This document shows, piece after piece, positions 36,490-49,600 of a stretch of 64,000 bases of DNA. The notes beneath the pieces are model-generated. The model did not search any database. It was not told where the DNA came from and saw nothing but the letters and a program-made list of their open reading frames with translations. A program made the position numbers and the translations under genes. Position 1 is the first letter of the stretch. Each line of letters opens with the position of its first letter. Origin of the DNA: Bifiguratus adelaidae (Eukaryota; Mucoromycota; Endogonomycetes; Endogonales); contig MVBO01000004.1 of NCBI GenBank assembly GCA_002261195.1, positions 123,746 to 187,745 of the forward strand, written 5' to 3'.

Positions 36490-36605
36490 ACGACGTGTTC
36501 ACGCCACGCGCCACGCGTGCAAAAGTAATTTACCATTTTAGGAAACTACTGCTTATATCAATGTGCATAGCAGCTCGATCCGACAACATTTCATTTTCAT
36601 CTACA

Positions 36606-39600
36606 TTACGCTACAGCATGTTCTGCTTCGCTGTAGCGAGCCCGATAGCATCTACATGTACAATCGCTTACTGGACATACAGAATGGTTCTCGAACCATT
36701 CACTGATATGCCCAGCATGTCCTCCGTGTCTGCAGGTTTGACACCATGTGAACCACTGATCAAAACCGCTGAGGTTGTCTGATAATGCAAAACTTTAGTG
36801 ACGGATGAATAACAAGAACGAAAACTTACTGGAGGGACCTCCGTTGGCGGCAATCGCTTGACGCAAGGGGTCAGTTGGCGTACCCAGGTTCAGCAGACAC
36901 AACGCGCAACGCGGGAGTGATTTCTTGCAGCTCGGACAAACTGTCTGCAAGCATTTCATGTGAACAAACCACGAATAAGTCGTGGTCATCACTTACCGTT
37001 CGTACCGTTGATCGACTGCTGATACTTTGAGTAATTGTCGGCTGCATACTACTCCTCTTGCCATCTCGTGTTTTTATACCTCCGATAACAATATTGTGTG
37101 CAACGGACTGCGAGCAGAAAGTACACCGAACATAGACCTGAGGAGGAACACTGCTCGCCGCCGCGTTCCCTGGTCCCATCCGCTTGCCTCGAGTGATATC
37201 AAATCGTGCCCGAATATGGTATAATTGCCAGATATCCAGCAGTTCTCGATAACTACCAATAGATTAGCTTGGATTCACGATTGGCGACACTTACTTTTCG
37301 GTCCAAGCCTGAACCCGTGTATCCTTAAAGCGTCGTGGGACGCAGAACGCGGCTGCAAGCGAGGCTGTTTGAATATCGCCTGTGCGATTCACATAGTTTT
37401 GTAGCAGCTGGACCCCGCTTGGAGTAATCCCCGTCAGAAACAGGCCCTGTATGTCACCTTCGTTGATGAGCTTTTCGGACATGTCGTTGACATATGTGGT
37501 AAGCTAAATCAACATCAGCAAACACCCTACACACCATAAAACGCCTACGTCTTCGTCGTTCAACACTCTGAGCGCCACCACCGTTCGCTCACGTAAAGGT
37601 ATCCGCTCTTCTTCCAAGACCTCCCGCCAGTCCAGACTCGCCATATACGCAAAAATCACCTTCAAGTAAGCATTTTCCGAAAATTCAACGCTAAGTGACT
37701 TGCACAGGTCTTGCCAGAGCTTGCTAGCTTTCCCATCTGATTGATAGCCAGCCAAGGCTGCTGACATGAGGCGTCGACTTTGATCTTGGCTATTTCGTAA
37801 AGACTGTATGCACCGTTCAGTGAGCCCATGAAACAAAGCCCAGGCAGCCGCTTTCTCGTGCTCGTCACGGTCTTCCATTGCCTTTAGGTCGGCTTCTAGT
37901 TCTTCCAAACTAAAGGCGGATCCGCACATAGCTAGACCGCTCCAGCGTTGTATCGATTTGGCTGTAGCCGTCATCTCAAGGTACGTGCCTTGCTCCTTCG
38001 GTCCATTGCTTGTAGATGGAGATGTTATTCGGGGCGTGCTATAAGGCGATGGTTTGCTGCGACTTGCCACGGTGGCCCAATTGGTGCTGACGCCACTATA
38101 GGTTATCTCAGCATTGGATGTCCGTCCCTTGTTGTCGCTCGATGCGGCGTCAAATTTAGCGGTCTCTTTTTTGATCCAAGTCCATAGCTCCTGTAATCCC
38201 TTGTCATCTTCGAGTAATCTGAGATTGTGTTCACAATCCATCAAATATCCGGCCATGGCTCGTTGCCTCATAATCACGGAAATATCTGGGTAGGTTTGCG
38301 ATTCCTTATCGTTCTCAACGACGAGCGTGCTTCCATCTGGGGATGGGGGTGTCTGTTTTGTTGTCAACAATTGCTGTCAAACAGGGCAACCTGACTTACT
38401 GAGGGAAGGCGGAGCTGACTCATTTGCAAGCCCATATCTGAGAAGGCCTGGCGATAATTTGCGTCTGTCATAGAACCTTATATCGGTATCAGTACGGAAA
38501 TCGTCAGCTCCGCTATCCACTTACCTTTGCGCACATTTTCGACTGGTGGAGACTTCAGTGCGTAAATGTGCATGTCCTCGCCGGAACTCACAATGAAGCT
38601 TTCTCGCGAGCTCCAACAAATATCGTTCGCCTCGTGCAAACTGATAAACTCACGATTACCATCGCGGTTGATGGCGACGAACTTGTGCCATGACAGAAGC
38701 GATGATCCTTTACGTAGGTCAGACGGTATCCAGGCAAATGATGTTAGAGGTAGTGTACGCGGTTGCGTTTTGTGAGATCGCCATAGCACGGGTGCGCTCG
38801 CACTTTGAAAGGTATATGTATTGTCCCCATCGTCCGCTGCAGGCTCCGTCTCTTGAGTGATATCCTTACCGTGCCATGGGCTTCGATAATTGTCCTCGAT
38901 TTGACGACCGTAAGCATCGTTCGTCTCCTCTATTTGGTCTTCGCTAGGTCCTTCTTGTAAGTTATAGACACCAATGACTCTGGAATCTCTTGACAGCGAT
39001 GCAAGGACGTTCGAGCGGCTTGGTGAGAAGGAAATTCGGCTCAGACCCGTGGGAATCGAGAGTCGACTGGGGTACTGGTCAGGCGAAACTGTGAGCACGA
39101 AGTCGTCTGGTTTCCGAATGTCCCATATCCGTATAATGCCTTCCTCGGTGAAAGATGCGAATCGCTCAGTATGGAAAGGGTCCGGGACGATGCCGTAAAC
39201 GGCTTTGCTTTGCACCTGAATACTTGGATTGCTGCTCTCGGACCGCAGGTCGTAAAGGCGGAGGGATTTGAGGCCCATGCCAGCAACCAGCTGCTTGTGC
39301 GAGTTCGTTCTCCAGGCACAGGAGGTCACAATCTCGCTCGGACCATATTGCCGTAATGGGCGCAAATCCTCAAATGTTCTCTGTGGAGAGACAAATGTCG
39401 GTCGCCTGACGACTTCTTTAGAGAGATTCAGAGGATTTTCGCGCGTCGCAAAGTAGCCATCTCGATTGAAGTCTGCAGAGGATTTCATATACGGAGAGCC
39501 GACAGGCTCCGTGGGTATTGTTGGCTTGGCGGTAGTATCCTCAACCAGTGTTTCTGGGTTGCCGTCGAGTGCTTGCTCGATATCCCAAATCATCAGACAC

Positions 39601-40210
39601 CAGTCATTTCTCGCCTTGTCCAGACCGGTGGCGATATACTTGGGATCCGCCTTCGAAAAAGTGACTACGTTACATGCCCGAGAATGTTTCGTGATAAGCG
39701 TCGGATACTGAGAAAGCGAGGCTGCTGCAGCAGACGTGTTGACGATGGCGGATCTAGTGATGCTGGTATTATCGTAACGAGGACTCCGTCGTTCTTGGAA
39801 ATTCATGTAAGGCGAGCCATCCGGTACTTGTTGCGGCTCCATAGGGACCAATACAACCCGACCGGTCGTCAAGCCGACAGCAACAATATCCCCATAATTC
39901 GAGCTCGGGCACCAATCAAAGCACTATGAGAGTTCAAAGACATTGAATACTGTATATGCGAGCAAAGGGAGGAAAAGTAAACTTGCCTTGAGTAAAGACA
40001 GGTCGCTCACGACCGATACCAGACTCACATTGTCATCGTTAGATGCCTAGACGAGTCCCTCAGTTCACGACCTTTCATTAGGTGCATACAACGCCTCCTT
40101 ACCTCGGGAAGCCATTCATACATTCGTAGGTCTTGGGAAGCAATGATGAACCGCTTGTCTCCCTCACGGGGAGACCAGAGAATAGACTGATTCCTCAACG
40201 AGCTCGTCAT
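36606..40210 (-). CDS. SEA4: MIOS/Sea4, WD-repeat subunit of GATOR2 (SEACAT)
   Basis: Nine exons: 40103-40210, 39987-40046, 38525-39923, 38400-38476, 37549-38352, 37295-37503, 36997-37252, 36830-36944 and 36606-36778. They give 1066 aa. GATOR2/SEACAT signals amino-acid sufficiency to TORC1 at the vacuole. The N-terminus starts [21 protein letters not shown] and leads into WD repeats ([37 protein letters not shown]). A helical solenoid follows, with a Ser/Thr-rich insertion. The C-terminal zinc module shows [42 protein letters not shown] and [10 protein letters not shown], the MIOS signature. Intron 2 starts with GC (AAG|GCAAGT) and is the only way to keep the frame there. It lies 116 bp downstream of nothing but the FANCD2 start (36489), so both genes are transcribed the same way in a tight row. 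Confidence 0.92.
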
Positions 40211-40396
40211 GTTGCATCAATAGCAATTTGAAGTCTCCACTCTCACGCGCCCATGAGTTTGACCATTTCCAATTTCTGGGCAAGGCTGCAAATTGATCGA
40301 CATGACCGTCTTCTCTTCTCTTTCTCAATCTCACTCTATTCTAGCTTTGACACTCTATGAACTGTGATGATGCACAACAGCAATTGCACTTGGATG

Positions 40397-40910
40397 CTAT
40401 TTCATGTATTCGCGCTCAGTTTTGGTATTGAGGGACAAGGCGTGTACTCCAGATTTCAATTCTTCGTCGAGTAACGAGTATATGAGTCGATGTCGCTGAG
40501 CGAGATTCTGCCGCCAAATGGTGAGAAGGATACAATCAATGTAAGCAAACCGTACCTTGCCTTCAAAGCTATCAGAGACAATTGTGATGCTGCGATCCAA
40601 CAATGAGTCAGAGAACAGGAGCTTGTTATCGGTACTTACCGGAAGTGAGTTTCGGGATTCGTGTTGCCTACCATGGCTGCATGGTGTTTATGTCGCTGAG
40701 AGTCGTTTTGAATGTCAAGGACCGTTGGTCGGAAAACTGTAACAAGCTACGATCGCGATCAGCATAATGTATGGCGATGTCCGCGCTCACCTTTTCCTGA
40801 ATGGTAGCTTGCACCGGTGCATTATCTGGAACTTTGGGCAAGTCTTTGAGAAAGGAAGAGAGGAAGCGAGTAGAGCGCTGCCCTGCTTGCTGACATAGCC
40901 GAGAAGTCAT
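40397..40910 (-). CDS. BOL1: BolA-like protein (mitochondrial Bol1/Aim1 type)
   Basis: Four exons (40791-40910, 40640-40746, 40556-40589, 40397-40507) give 123 aa. BolA proteins work with monothiol glutaredoxins in iron-sulfur cluster delivery. Seen: an Arg/Gln-rich leader (MTSRLCQQAGQRSTRFLSSF) that fits mitochondrial targeting, then IQEKLVTVFRPTVLDIQNDS, a histidine-rich loop (QRHKHH), NPETHFRITIVSDSFEGK and LAQRHRLIYSLLDEELKSG followed by HALSLNTKT. These are the BolA beta-helix core and the signature RHR...HAL. Exon 3 is only 34 nt, but it carries the conserved ITIVSDSFEGK strand. The alternative (Bol3) is possible; the leader and NPETHF pattern favour Bol1. Confidence 0.9.
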
Positions 40911-41314
40911 GGTGGTTCTGAAATGGAAATTTTGCGCAGTGATTGTTCAAGTCTTTGGGTCATTGATTAGAGTCTAGTGTTTTTGTGGTGAACAATGTGG
41001 ATTGCATGTTCTGGCTTGCGTCAAGCGCGGATAATGAGCACACCGTCTTGCAGTCACTTTTTTGCACGCGGAATTTATACATATACACGTGCAATGAAGC
41101 ACTTGCACTGTGAACGCAGACTTAACACAATGCGGTGTATACGTGACCTCTAAGGGGTGGTAGGCAACCACTGCAAAGCAGTTACAAAGCCAATGCAAGT
41201 GGAACCACCAAACAATGCTTGTGCCCATTCCCCCATTGTTCCCCCATATTTGGACAAAATCACACTTGTGACTACGTCACTCTTTTAGCAGCCAGCCCCT
41301 TTGGTGAACACGCT
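40911..41314. promoter_or_regulatory. Divergent promoter region between BOL1 and the HMG-box gene
   Basis: About 400 bp between two divergent start codons of nuclear genes for mitochondrial proteins. I see no TATA consensus and no distinct repeat. Confidence 0.35.
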
Positions 41315-42121
41315 ATGCTCTCTCTCTTGACATTACAACGCGTTCCTTTGAATGCACGCGCGCTGCTGCCTAGCATCTCACTAGCGCGTGCCTATGCTAC
41401 CAAGAAAGAGTCTACAACTCCTCGTCGTCCCAAAGTCAAGTCTGGTAAGATCAAAAACATGTGAGAGCTTGTATCTTATGGTGTAGCCTTTGCGGACTTG
41501 CCCAAGCGACCTCCGACAGCTTGGCAGTTCTTCTTGCAGGAACAGACGGGTAAATTGAAGCAGGTCAAGCCTGACGGCAAGCATCAGACTGTTACCGATA
41601 TCGTCAAGGAGGCTTCAAACACATGGCGATCTTTGAGCGAACACGAAAGGAGGGTAGGTTGGATGCGTGGTTGGCTCTCTACTGCACTTGTATTTATTGT
41701 TTCGTAGCCTTACTTCACCAAGCAAAAGGCCGCACATGATGAATATATAACCAAAAAGCACGAAATCCTCGCTAAAGCCTCGCCCGAGGAATTCGCATTG
41801 GAAAATCACAAGCGGCGCAAGGAGAAGCGCCCTGTGCTGAAGGATCCCAATGCTCCCAAAAGACCGCGCAATGGCTATTTGCTGTGGTTGCAGCACATGC
41901 AGACAGAGACGAACGAATTGGCCAGAGTAGACAGTGTGCCAGAGCGGGGGAAATTGGCTGGTAGATTGTGGAATGAACTGAGCGAAGCTGATAAGAAGGT
42001 ATATCGACTCCGTCTGCATGTGTATTGAGCTAACGGCTTCGTGTAGAAATGGAAGGACCTAGCCCTCAAGGACCAAGCGAGGTATGCCAAGGAGCTTGGA
42101 AGCTACAAGCACGGGCAATAA
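41315..42121 (+). CDS. Mitochondrial HMG-box DNA-packaging protein (Abf2/TFAM type)
   Basis: Four exons (41315-41444, 41487-41653, 41708-41998, 42047-42121) give 220 aa. The protein probably bends and compacts mitochondrial DNA. Residues 1-30 are a targeting peptide with no acidic residue (MLSLLTLQRVPLNARALLPS…ARAYATKK). HMG box 1: LPKRPPTAWQFFLQEQ to SEHERRPYFTKQKAAHDEY. HMG box 2: DPNAPKRPRNGYLLWLQHMQ to LSEADKKKWKDLALKDQARY. The two boxes are linked by a basic stretch (NHKRRKEKRPVLK). It ends shortly after box 2 with no long acidic tail, as in Abf2-type proteins. Introns are short and keep frame. Divergent from BOL1. Confidence 0.9.
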
Positions 42122-42255
42122 TATCTCTTGCGATGCTTATGCGACTATGTAATGTGTGCCATTATGCTGTTTTGAACCGGTGTTGTTTTGTTTCTTGTTG
42201 ATATGCTTCTGTGTAAATGCAGGACTGAAGGGAATATGCTTGTTAGTATTGTACT

Positions 42256-42858
42256 TCATGAGGCGGATCCTTGCATGAGCCTTCGATGGTTCTGTTGGAC
42301 TGTCTCATAACGGTTCTTTAATTCCGCCTTGTACGCCTCGAGCTCATCCTTGATCTTCAGTTCGTAATTCTGCCTGGCTATGCTAAAAGGGTCACGAGCT
42401 TGGATCTCCTGCAGGCGAATTAAGATGACTTAAGTTTCAGTGGGGTCCATCACATACTGCTCGTTTGTCTTTGAATGTCGCAAGCAAGGCGGCGATACAG
42501 TCAGGTTCGCTCACCAGAGCTACAGAAGTATAATGTGAGATTTCTCATTCAACTTCCTTGCTGCTTTCCGTGCATGCATACCGCCACCTTCAAAGGTTTG
42601 TACAAACGCCTCTTTGCTTTCCTTGAGCTCTTGTTGGGATGCCTTGGCCCGTTCTTTGCTAGACTCGATGTGCGCGTCGCAACGGCCGCTAGACTATCAA
42701 CAGAAGTAAGACACTGAAATGCTTCAATAGATCCTTCAAGCACTTACGTTCAGTTCATTGGCTAGTTGATCATTCGCTTTTGCAAGCTTTTCAGCACTCA
42801 ATGGCGTCAATGTCGAAAAGAGCGCTTCGGCAGCTGACGCGACCGCTGTTAAATCCAT
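42256..42858 (-). CDS. Small coiled-coil protein of unknown function
   Basis: Four exons (42748-42858, 42588-42693, 42458-42519, 42256-42408) give 143 aa. It begins MDLTAVASAAEALFSTL and consists almost entirely of amphipathic, Lys/Glu/Gln-rich helix (EKLAKANDQLANELN, KERAKASQQELKESKEAF, LKIKDELEAYKAEL). It looks like a helical subunit of a larger complex such as a tether, kinetochore or BLOC-type assembly, but I cannot name the family. All four exons join in frame with good splice sites. Its start codon is very close to the start of the divergent Sec7-PH gene, so the two probably share a promoter or overlap at their 5' ends. Confidence 0.75.
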
Positions 42859-43032
42859 AAGCGGAAATTGGGCAAGGCAAGATGCAAAGTTTCCGACAGT
42901 GTGGCCGACTTTGCTCGAGACAACTTTGAGGACGGTGGCGATGTCTATGATTATGATCGCTTACGGGAAGAGCTGAATAGTCAAGCACAGAGTCAACATG
43001 AACAATCTTTGAACAGGCGCGAAGGAAGCCAT

Positions 43033-46000
43033 ATGTCTACTCCAACGCCGACAAGAGTGCTTTCGAAACGGTTGTCGGAACAAGCAGCGGCAGTTGGAGC
43101 AGAGGTGGATTTTGACGACGGCTCAGAGAGATCGCAGTATGTTCCACAGAGGCGGCTCTCGCATGCAAATTCCTTATCCAAGCTGCCTGCACAGGGAGAG
43201 AGCAAGGCCACAGTAGGTGTCGCCGTCGTGATAGTGTAATTGTACCATTGACATGCTATTCTTTACACTAGCTGAATCGAGAAATGACAACTCAAACGCC
43301 TGCAAACAGTCAGCCTCACGGGATGCAACGGAGACGCTCATACTGGGATCATGGATTAGCGGCGTTGAATGCACAGCAACGCGTTCATTTCAGCATGAAT
43401 GATGCCAGTCGCTACACTCCAGACAATATCAATTTCATTTACGATTATGCTTTTGTAGAAGATGATGAGGATGAAGAAGGGGATGATGTGTTCAATGCTG
43501 ACGAAAGACCGTCTGGGTTCTCTACGCCAATATTAACGTCACGGGATGAAGATTCACTCGGACCCAGCTATCGAAGAACGTCATCGGTTTCGTCATCATC
43601 ATGGGCTGTACCAGGCGCAAGCGCCTCAGAAAGCACAACGAACCCACAGGTAGAACATAGTCACCTTTCCCGACACCTAAACTCCAAATCCATGCGCTAC
43701 CGAACGCGTTCTCGGACAGTTACATCGTCAGTCGCATCCGAAGGTTCTCTTCTAGCGGGCTCGCCGCTCATCCAACAGCAGTATCCATCACATGAACATA
43801 CATCATCCGTACCCGTGGAAGTGCAATCAACAATGCATCCCTTATCACCCATCGACAGGATGAAAAAGCAGCTTCCCGAAATTCCTGAATCTCATGAACA
43901 ACAACCACGCCATACATCCACTAGACCCGAAAGACCTTCTTTGCATGTTCGATCAAATTCGTTCAGTGCTGCAAACGCTCGCAAATACCTTCCGCATTGG
44001 TCACTTGGGGAGCTTTACACGGATCATCGAAAACCAGAACGAATACCGCAATCGGAGGACACGGAACCCCAGCCCGATCCAGCTACATCGATCATTGACT
44101 TTGGTCGTTATTGGATGGAGAAGAAACAAAAGGAGAAAGAAGCGCAGAGTCCCGAAGATTGGTTTCGGGAACGATCTGCTTCAGATCCATGGGGGCCACA
44201 AAAGCACCTATCACATCCAGATGCCAGCCAAGCCGGAGGCGCTCAGGCTAATATGTTTGAAAGCAAGTTTGACAAGCCTCTTCACATACTCGCAGACTTT
44301 GCATCAGGCCTTGCTCAAAGGAGCGATAGCCTGGATGAAATCACGACACTGCCTTCCTTTTCGGCCTTGAGCGCCTTAAATCACAGCGATCAGCGCCTTG
44401 AGCATCTCCCACCCAACTTTTCAAACACATCAGTCAATGACTCTCCAAAACACAGTCGAGCGCGATCGAACTCGCTTCAAAATGCGCTGAAAAAGTTGCC
44501 AAAACCTCCACGGACATTTCTGCATCGATCTCCCGTTCTACAAATCATCAGCTCTTCCACTGTCAAAGACCGATATCTATTTCTCTTTTCCGACCTCCTA
44601 CTGATTGCCAAGCCGCTCATGGACGAAAACACTATTATGGCAACCAATGTAAAGGGCAAGGGCGTTGAGCACATTTCGACAGAACATGAGGGCCGATCCA
44701 ACAGTTTTGCTGCAGCCTCAGAGAGTCTTTTCCAGATCAAGAGCGTTATTGATATTGACAGGGTGACCTTTTATCCTTACCGCGATCTTAGTGAGTACGA
44801 GCGAGCGATCGAAGCTCGCAATACGCAATCTGGTCGATTAGTTGCACCTCAACGGCGAATGCACCCTGTTCTGGCCTCAGCCTTGCACAAATTTGACAGC
44901 AGTCCAGTGGGTGCAATGAATTACTTGGTGGAACATGGGGTGCTTTCGCGCGATCCTATCTCATGTGCGCATTTCCTCTTCAAAACACCCGATCTCAACA
45001 AACGACAACTGACGAGATTCTTGTGTCAGGAAGGCGCGAATGAAGAAGTATTGGTCACCTTTCTTGATTGCTTCCGATTTGCTGGTATGCGTTTGGATGA
45101 AGCCTTGCGAGTTTTCACCATAACTCTGCAATTGCCAAGCCGTTGGCCGGAACTTTGTCACTTGCTCGACAAATTCGCTGCCAAGTGGTACTCCGCAAAC
45201 AAAAACGTACTCCGATTCCATCTCGATTTGTTGCATGAGCTGATACATGCCTTGTTAAGGCTCAATGCGCTTTTGCATCATGATGAACGGCTCGAGCACG
45301 ACGTTTATGTGTATGCGAAGACGGCCGAGGAAGGAAGCTATAACTCGGGACTGGCACGTTCGACACACACAAACGCCACTGACAATCAACCGACTGCTCC
45401 GCAAGAGAACAACAATACATCAAGCTCGAACTCAGCCTACAAGGTTGACATTCTGTGCGCGACGGACTTTCTGGAGGCATGGCGAAGGCATGATCAGTAT
45501 AATTTGGTCCCTCAAGACTATGTCACCGACATGTACGCCTCTATTGCTCGAGAAAAATTAGAGACTGGATGGTTAGATGCAGGCATGCCACAGGCTGAGG
45601 ACGGGATCTCATCCACCACACATCGTGATCATGATCTTCTTATATCGCTTTACCCCTCACGACTACCCACACGCCTGACGCTCGACACTCCATCCGAAGA
45701 AATGAAAATCAGTATTCCCAAGCCAGATTCCGGTCTAAAACTCAAACTTCGCGGCCAAGATCTCATTTGTAATCCCCATATACTCGATTTTTCTCACTCA
45801 AACATGCAAACATTCACAGTCACCGGAACGACGTTGGGAAGAACGTCACTCATGTTTGTGAAGACAGGACCTAATGCGCATCGTTATGTCAGCCCATCAT
45901 TACCGCGGACAAAAACCATGGTAATTGAGCGTCCCTTCATGCGTCATAGCTTCCAGATTTCTTTTACAAACAATGAAGGTGTCAGGAAGAAGTATATGTT

Positions 46001-46628
46001 TGGCGTCGATTCGGCAGGAAAAAAAAGTGTATGGTTAGATGCTCTGCGAGGTGTTTGCGAAGAGAAGATTCACAATCTCGGCGATCCCGACAAAAAGCAC
46101 CAATTACGGCTAGGACGGAGTCCAAGGGAAGGGGAAGAGTCGGATCCTTCCCGCGATCAATTTGCGACAACGTTATCAAATGCCGCTGCTACACCAAACT
46201 TCCGTGATTACCTGCTTGCATTCGGTAACAATGCGACTATCGCCAAACGCCGGGCGTCAAGATCGCAAAAAACAATTCCACAGCTCATTGCGCTGCGAAT
46301 CTTACGAGATATGCTTGCACCTGAAGAGAGCGTCTTACAAGAAGGGCTAATCATGCCAGAGCTGGATGACAAATTCAACGGCTTAAACCACGCTAATGAT
46401 CAGCAGGCGCACTGGAAGGGCGATGGAAAATCAGGCGATCGCCAAAATGTGCGTTTGAGCCATCCAAGACAAGCGGATTATTCAAAAGGGCTAGCTTACT
46501 CGTCGATTGATTCAAAGAATGAGGTCGCGAGAACAGGCCAAGATATTGTGCGCATGGTGGTCAACAATAGCGCATTACCAACGCTGCTCAATTTCCTTTT
46601 GGCACTGAAGAATGAAATTGTTGAATAG
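43033..46628 (+). CDS. Sec7-PH protein with a degenerate Sec7 catalytic site
   Basis: Two exons from the first in-frame ATG (43033-43212 and 43272-46628) give 1178 aa. The same frame is open and protein-like back to about 42903 (VADFARDNFEDGGDVYDYD), so an upstream exon probably exists. Sec7 domains activate Arf GTPases. Seen: a disordered Ser/Pro-rich N-terminus, a PH-like segment (KDRYLFLFSDLLLIAKP), a Sec7-like helical array (about residues 600-850, with FLCQEGANEEVLVTFLDCF, DLLHELIHALLRLNALLH, TDFLEAWRRHDQYNLVPQDYV) and a C-terminal PH domain (HSFQISFTNNEGVRKKYMFG, SVWLDALRGVC). The catalytic LPGE motif is replaced by LPSR at 45132-45143, so the glutamate finger is missing. It may be a non-catalytic scaffold of fungal Sec7 proteins. 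Confidence 0.82.
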
Positions 46629-46697
46629 AGCTTGCATTAACATCCCACATACTGTTCCCAATGTCTCTAACAATTTTGTGATATACGGTTGTGCTGC

Positions 46698-49600
46698 ATG
46701 TCGGAGAAGAGCAGAAAAAGCGGAAAGTCCAATAAGAAGGCCGATTCAAAGAGTAATGGTAGTGTAGTAGTGACAACACAAGAGTATCGCTCCCTACTTT
46801 ATACTTACAAGTGAATGCATGCAGGGGAAGCGCCTGCTTCGACCAAGAATGGGAAAGACAAAGGAAAGGCCGCGAAAGGTGACGCGGGCAGCGATCCGAA
46901 TCAGGCGGAGAAGCCAAAGCGACTCTTCGAGAATTGGACCGGCAAGACTCCACAAAGTCTTCTCCACGAGCAAAACCAAAAAAATAGCTGGGAGAAGCTG
47001 ACCTTTGACATGGTACAGTATATTCATCACATTGGACGCTTGATCTGATACACTACAGGCAAAACGCAAACACGGATTTGTTGGCACAGCTGTATTAATG
47101 AAAAAGAACAAGAAAACAGGTCAGATGGATAAAGTCCTCATGTCCCCTAGCAATATTGGTATGCCTACGGCTGCAGAAGCGAGGCATGTAGCTGCTACGT
47201 ACGCATTGCATCGAGTACGTCTGGCTTTACTCCCCAAACTTTTCATGCTCATGTGTCACTGATAGTTGAATTACGATAAGCCCATGTATCGCGTTCTTCC
47301 TCCCGAACATCGCGAGTTTTGGCATCAATTCGAAAAGGAACGGTTAGAGTCCCCGCAAAATGCGTGGATGTATACAGCCGACCCGTTTTATCCACCAACT
47401 CAACCCACTCAAAAACCCACAAAAGATACTGGTGCGAGCATGCAGATTACAGGCAACCATTGTCATTCAGCAGATACTTCAGACGCCTCATACGACAGAT
47501 TAAAGCCAACCAACTGGGATGCATTGCCCATGGTTCACATGAGTGAAGATAACAGGACGTTGGTCGAGAAAACAATCAAGGAGCTTGGAGGACTATTACA
47601 AGATGATCAAACGTCGCTTGCAGATCGGGACGCTGGAAAGAGGGCACAAATCGAGGAGCACCTGTTGTCGATGGGATTTCGCAAAGCGCATGTTCTGGAA
47701 TCACTAGAATTTGCTGTGACTGAATCTGACGCTTTGGACTGGCTTTGTAAGTGTCTCCGCAGTTATCAGACAGAACTTTGACCGATCATTTCCAGGCGTC
47801 CATGTCCCAGAAGACGGTACGCAACGCGTCAAATTGACACCTTTGCCTGAGTTGACATCTTTCCTTAGATTTACCTCCATCTTTCATGAGTGCCAATTAT
47901 AAAGCCACCTTCCATACCGTGTCTCATACGACCTTCAGCCTAGCAAGGGATTGGCTAATTACTCGTATGCAAGCCGCAGGTTTCTCTCGCACAGTTTGCG
48001 AAGAGGCACTCTCCCTGTGCCAAGATGATGAGTTTCTTGCTTGGAGATACCTGCTAAGGCAACTCGCGCACGGCTTAGATGCGTACGACGACAGACTGCC
48101 AGAACGAGAAGAAGGCGAAAAGGAACAGGCGCAAGACGAGCTAATGGCTCTGGAATCCATCTTTGAGGACAAATTCAGACAAATCTCGGAAGACTGGTAC
48201 GAAATCCGGCTTGACGGACGAAATGACGAAAATGTCGCACATATGACATTGGAATTTTGCATATCACCTCATCGTGTCCCACAATATCCGCAAGAACCAC
48301 CCATTGTGCTCGTACGTAGCCCGAAGCTGCCAGCATATATTCGTCTAGCTGTGATGCAGAAGTTATACCAGCATTGTACACAGAGCCTGGTTGGCGGTCC
48401 GATGATATATGGATGCGCAGATTGGCTGGAAGAACATGCTTCCGCCATTGTCGCCAACCCACCTCGACTAAAAGAGATTACAGATGGTCTTTCAGAAGTG
48501 CAGCGAAAATTTACAGAAATGACAGTTGCATCCAAAGGTCTCATGCGTCCTCCAGAAAGCAAAAGAAGCACCAAACCTCCAAATCCACAACAGCTCGCCG
48601 ATCGCAATACCTCCTTGCTCCAGCGACAGAAAAACCTGGCGCGGGATTCCACGTACCAAGATATGATGGTCACGAGGAGAAAACTGCCTGCGTGGTCCTT
48701 CAAAGAAACGCTACTAAATACGCTTGATGCAAATCAGATAATCATTGTTAGCGGCGAAACTGGATGCGGGAAAACTACCCAGGTACCTCAATTTATACTC
48801 GATCATTTTATTGAGGCGGGGCATGTTGCGGAGGTGAATATCGTCTGCACTCAGCCAAGGCGAATCAGTGCAATGGGCGTGGCAGGTAATGTCGGCAATT
48901 CCTTATAAACGTACATCTCACATTCACGAATTCTAGATCGAGTCACGAAAGAGCGATGCAGCAAGCTAGGAGAGCAAGTCGGATATGCTATACGCGGCGA
49001 GACCAGAAGTTCGGCTGACACGAGCCTGCTGTTCTGCACCACCGGCGTTCTGTTGAGACGGATACAATCCAATCCCGATCTGAAAGGTGTAACTCATGTT
49101 ATTATCGATGAGGTGCACGAACGATCAGGTAAGCCCTAGATGAGAGATTTACGGTGCGATTGACATCCAATCGTTGTGTATAGTGGATTCCGACCTTTTG
49201 CTTGTCATCATGCGCCAGATGCTAAAGAAGAACTCTCGCTTAAAGCTAATTCTGATGAGCGCAACCTTAAATCAGGAATCATTTTCTAGTAAGTAAACCC
49301 CATTTCCACCGTGATTGTTCGCTCACGCCTTCTACGATAGCTTATTTTGATAATGCGCCTTGCATAACCATTCCCGGATTTACTCATCCAGTGGAGGATT
49401 TGTAAGTAATGTTGCCGAGCGCCTCGGTTATGCATTGACGGTGTCATCTGCAGCTATCTGGAAGACGTTTTACGACTCACGAATTATCGTCCAGAATGGC
49501 AAAATGTTCGAGACCAACTGTTCAAAGCAGGTGATACCGAAACGGATTCCGATGTTGCGATCCAATCTGCCATCGCTAGTCAAGAGAAAAGTGGCAAAAT

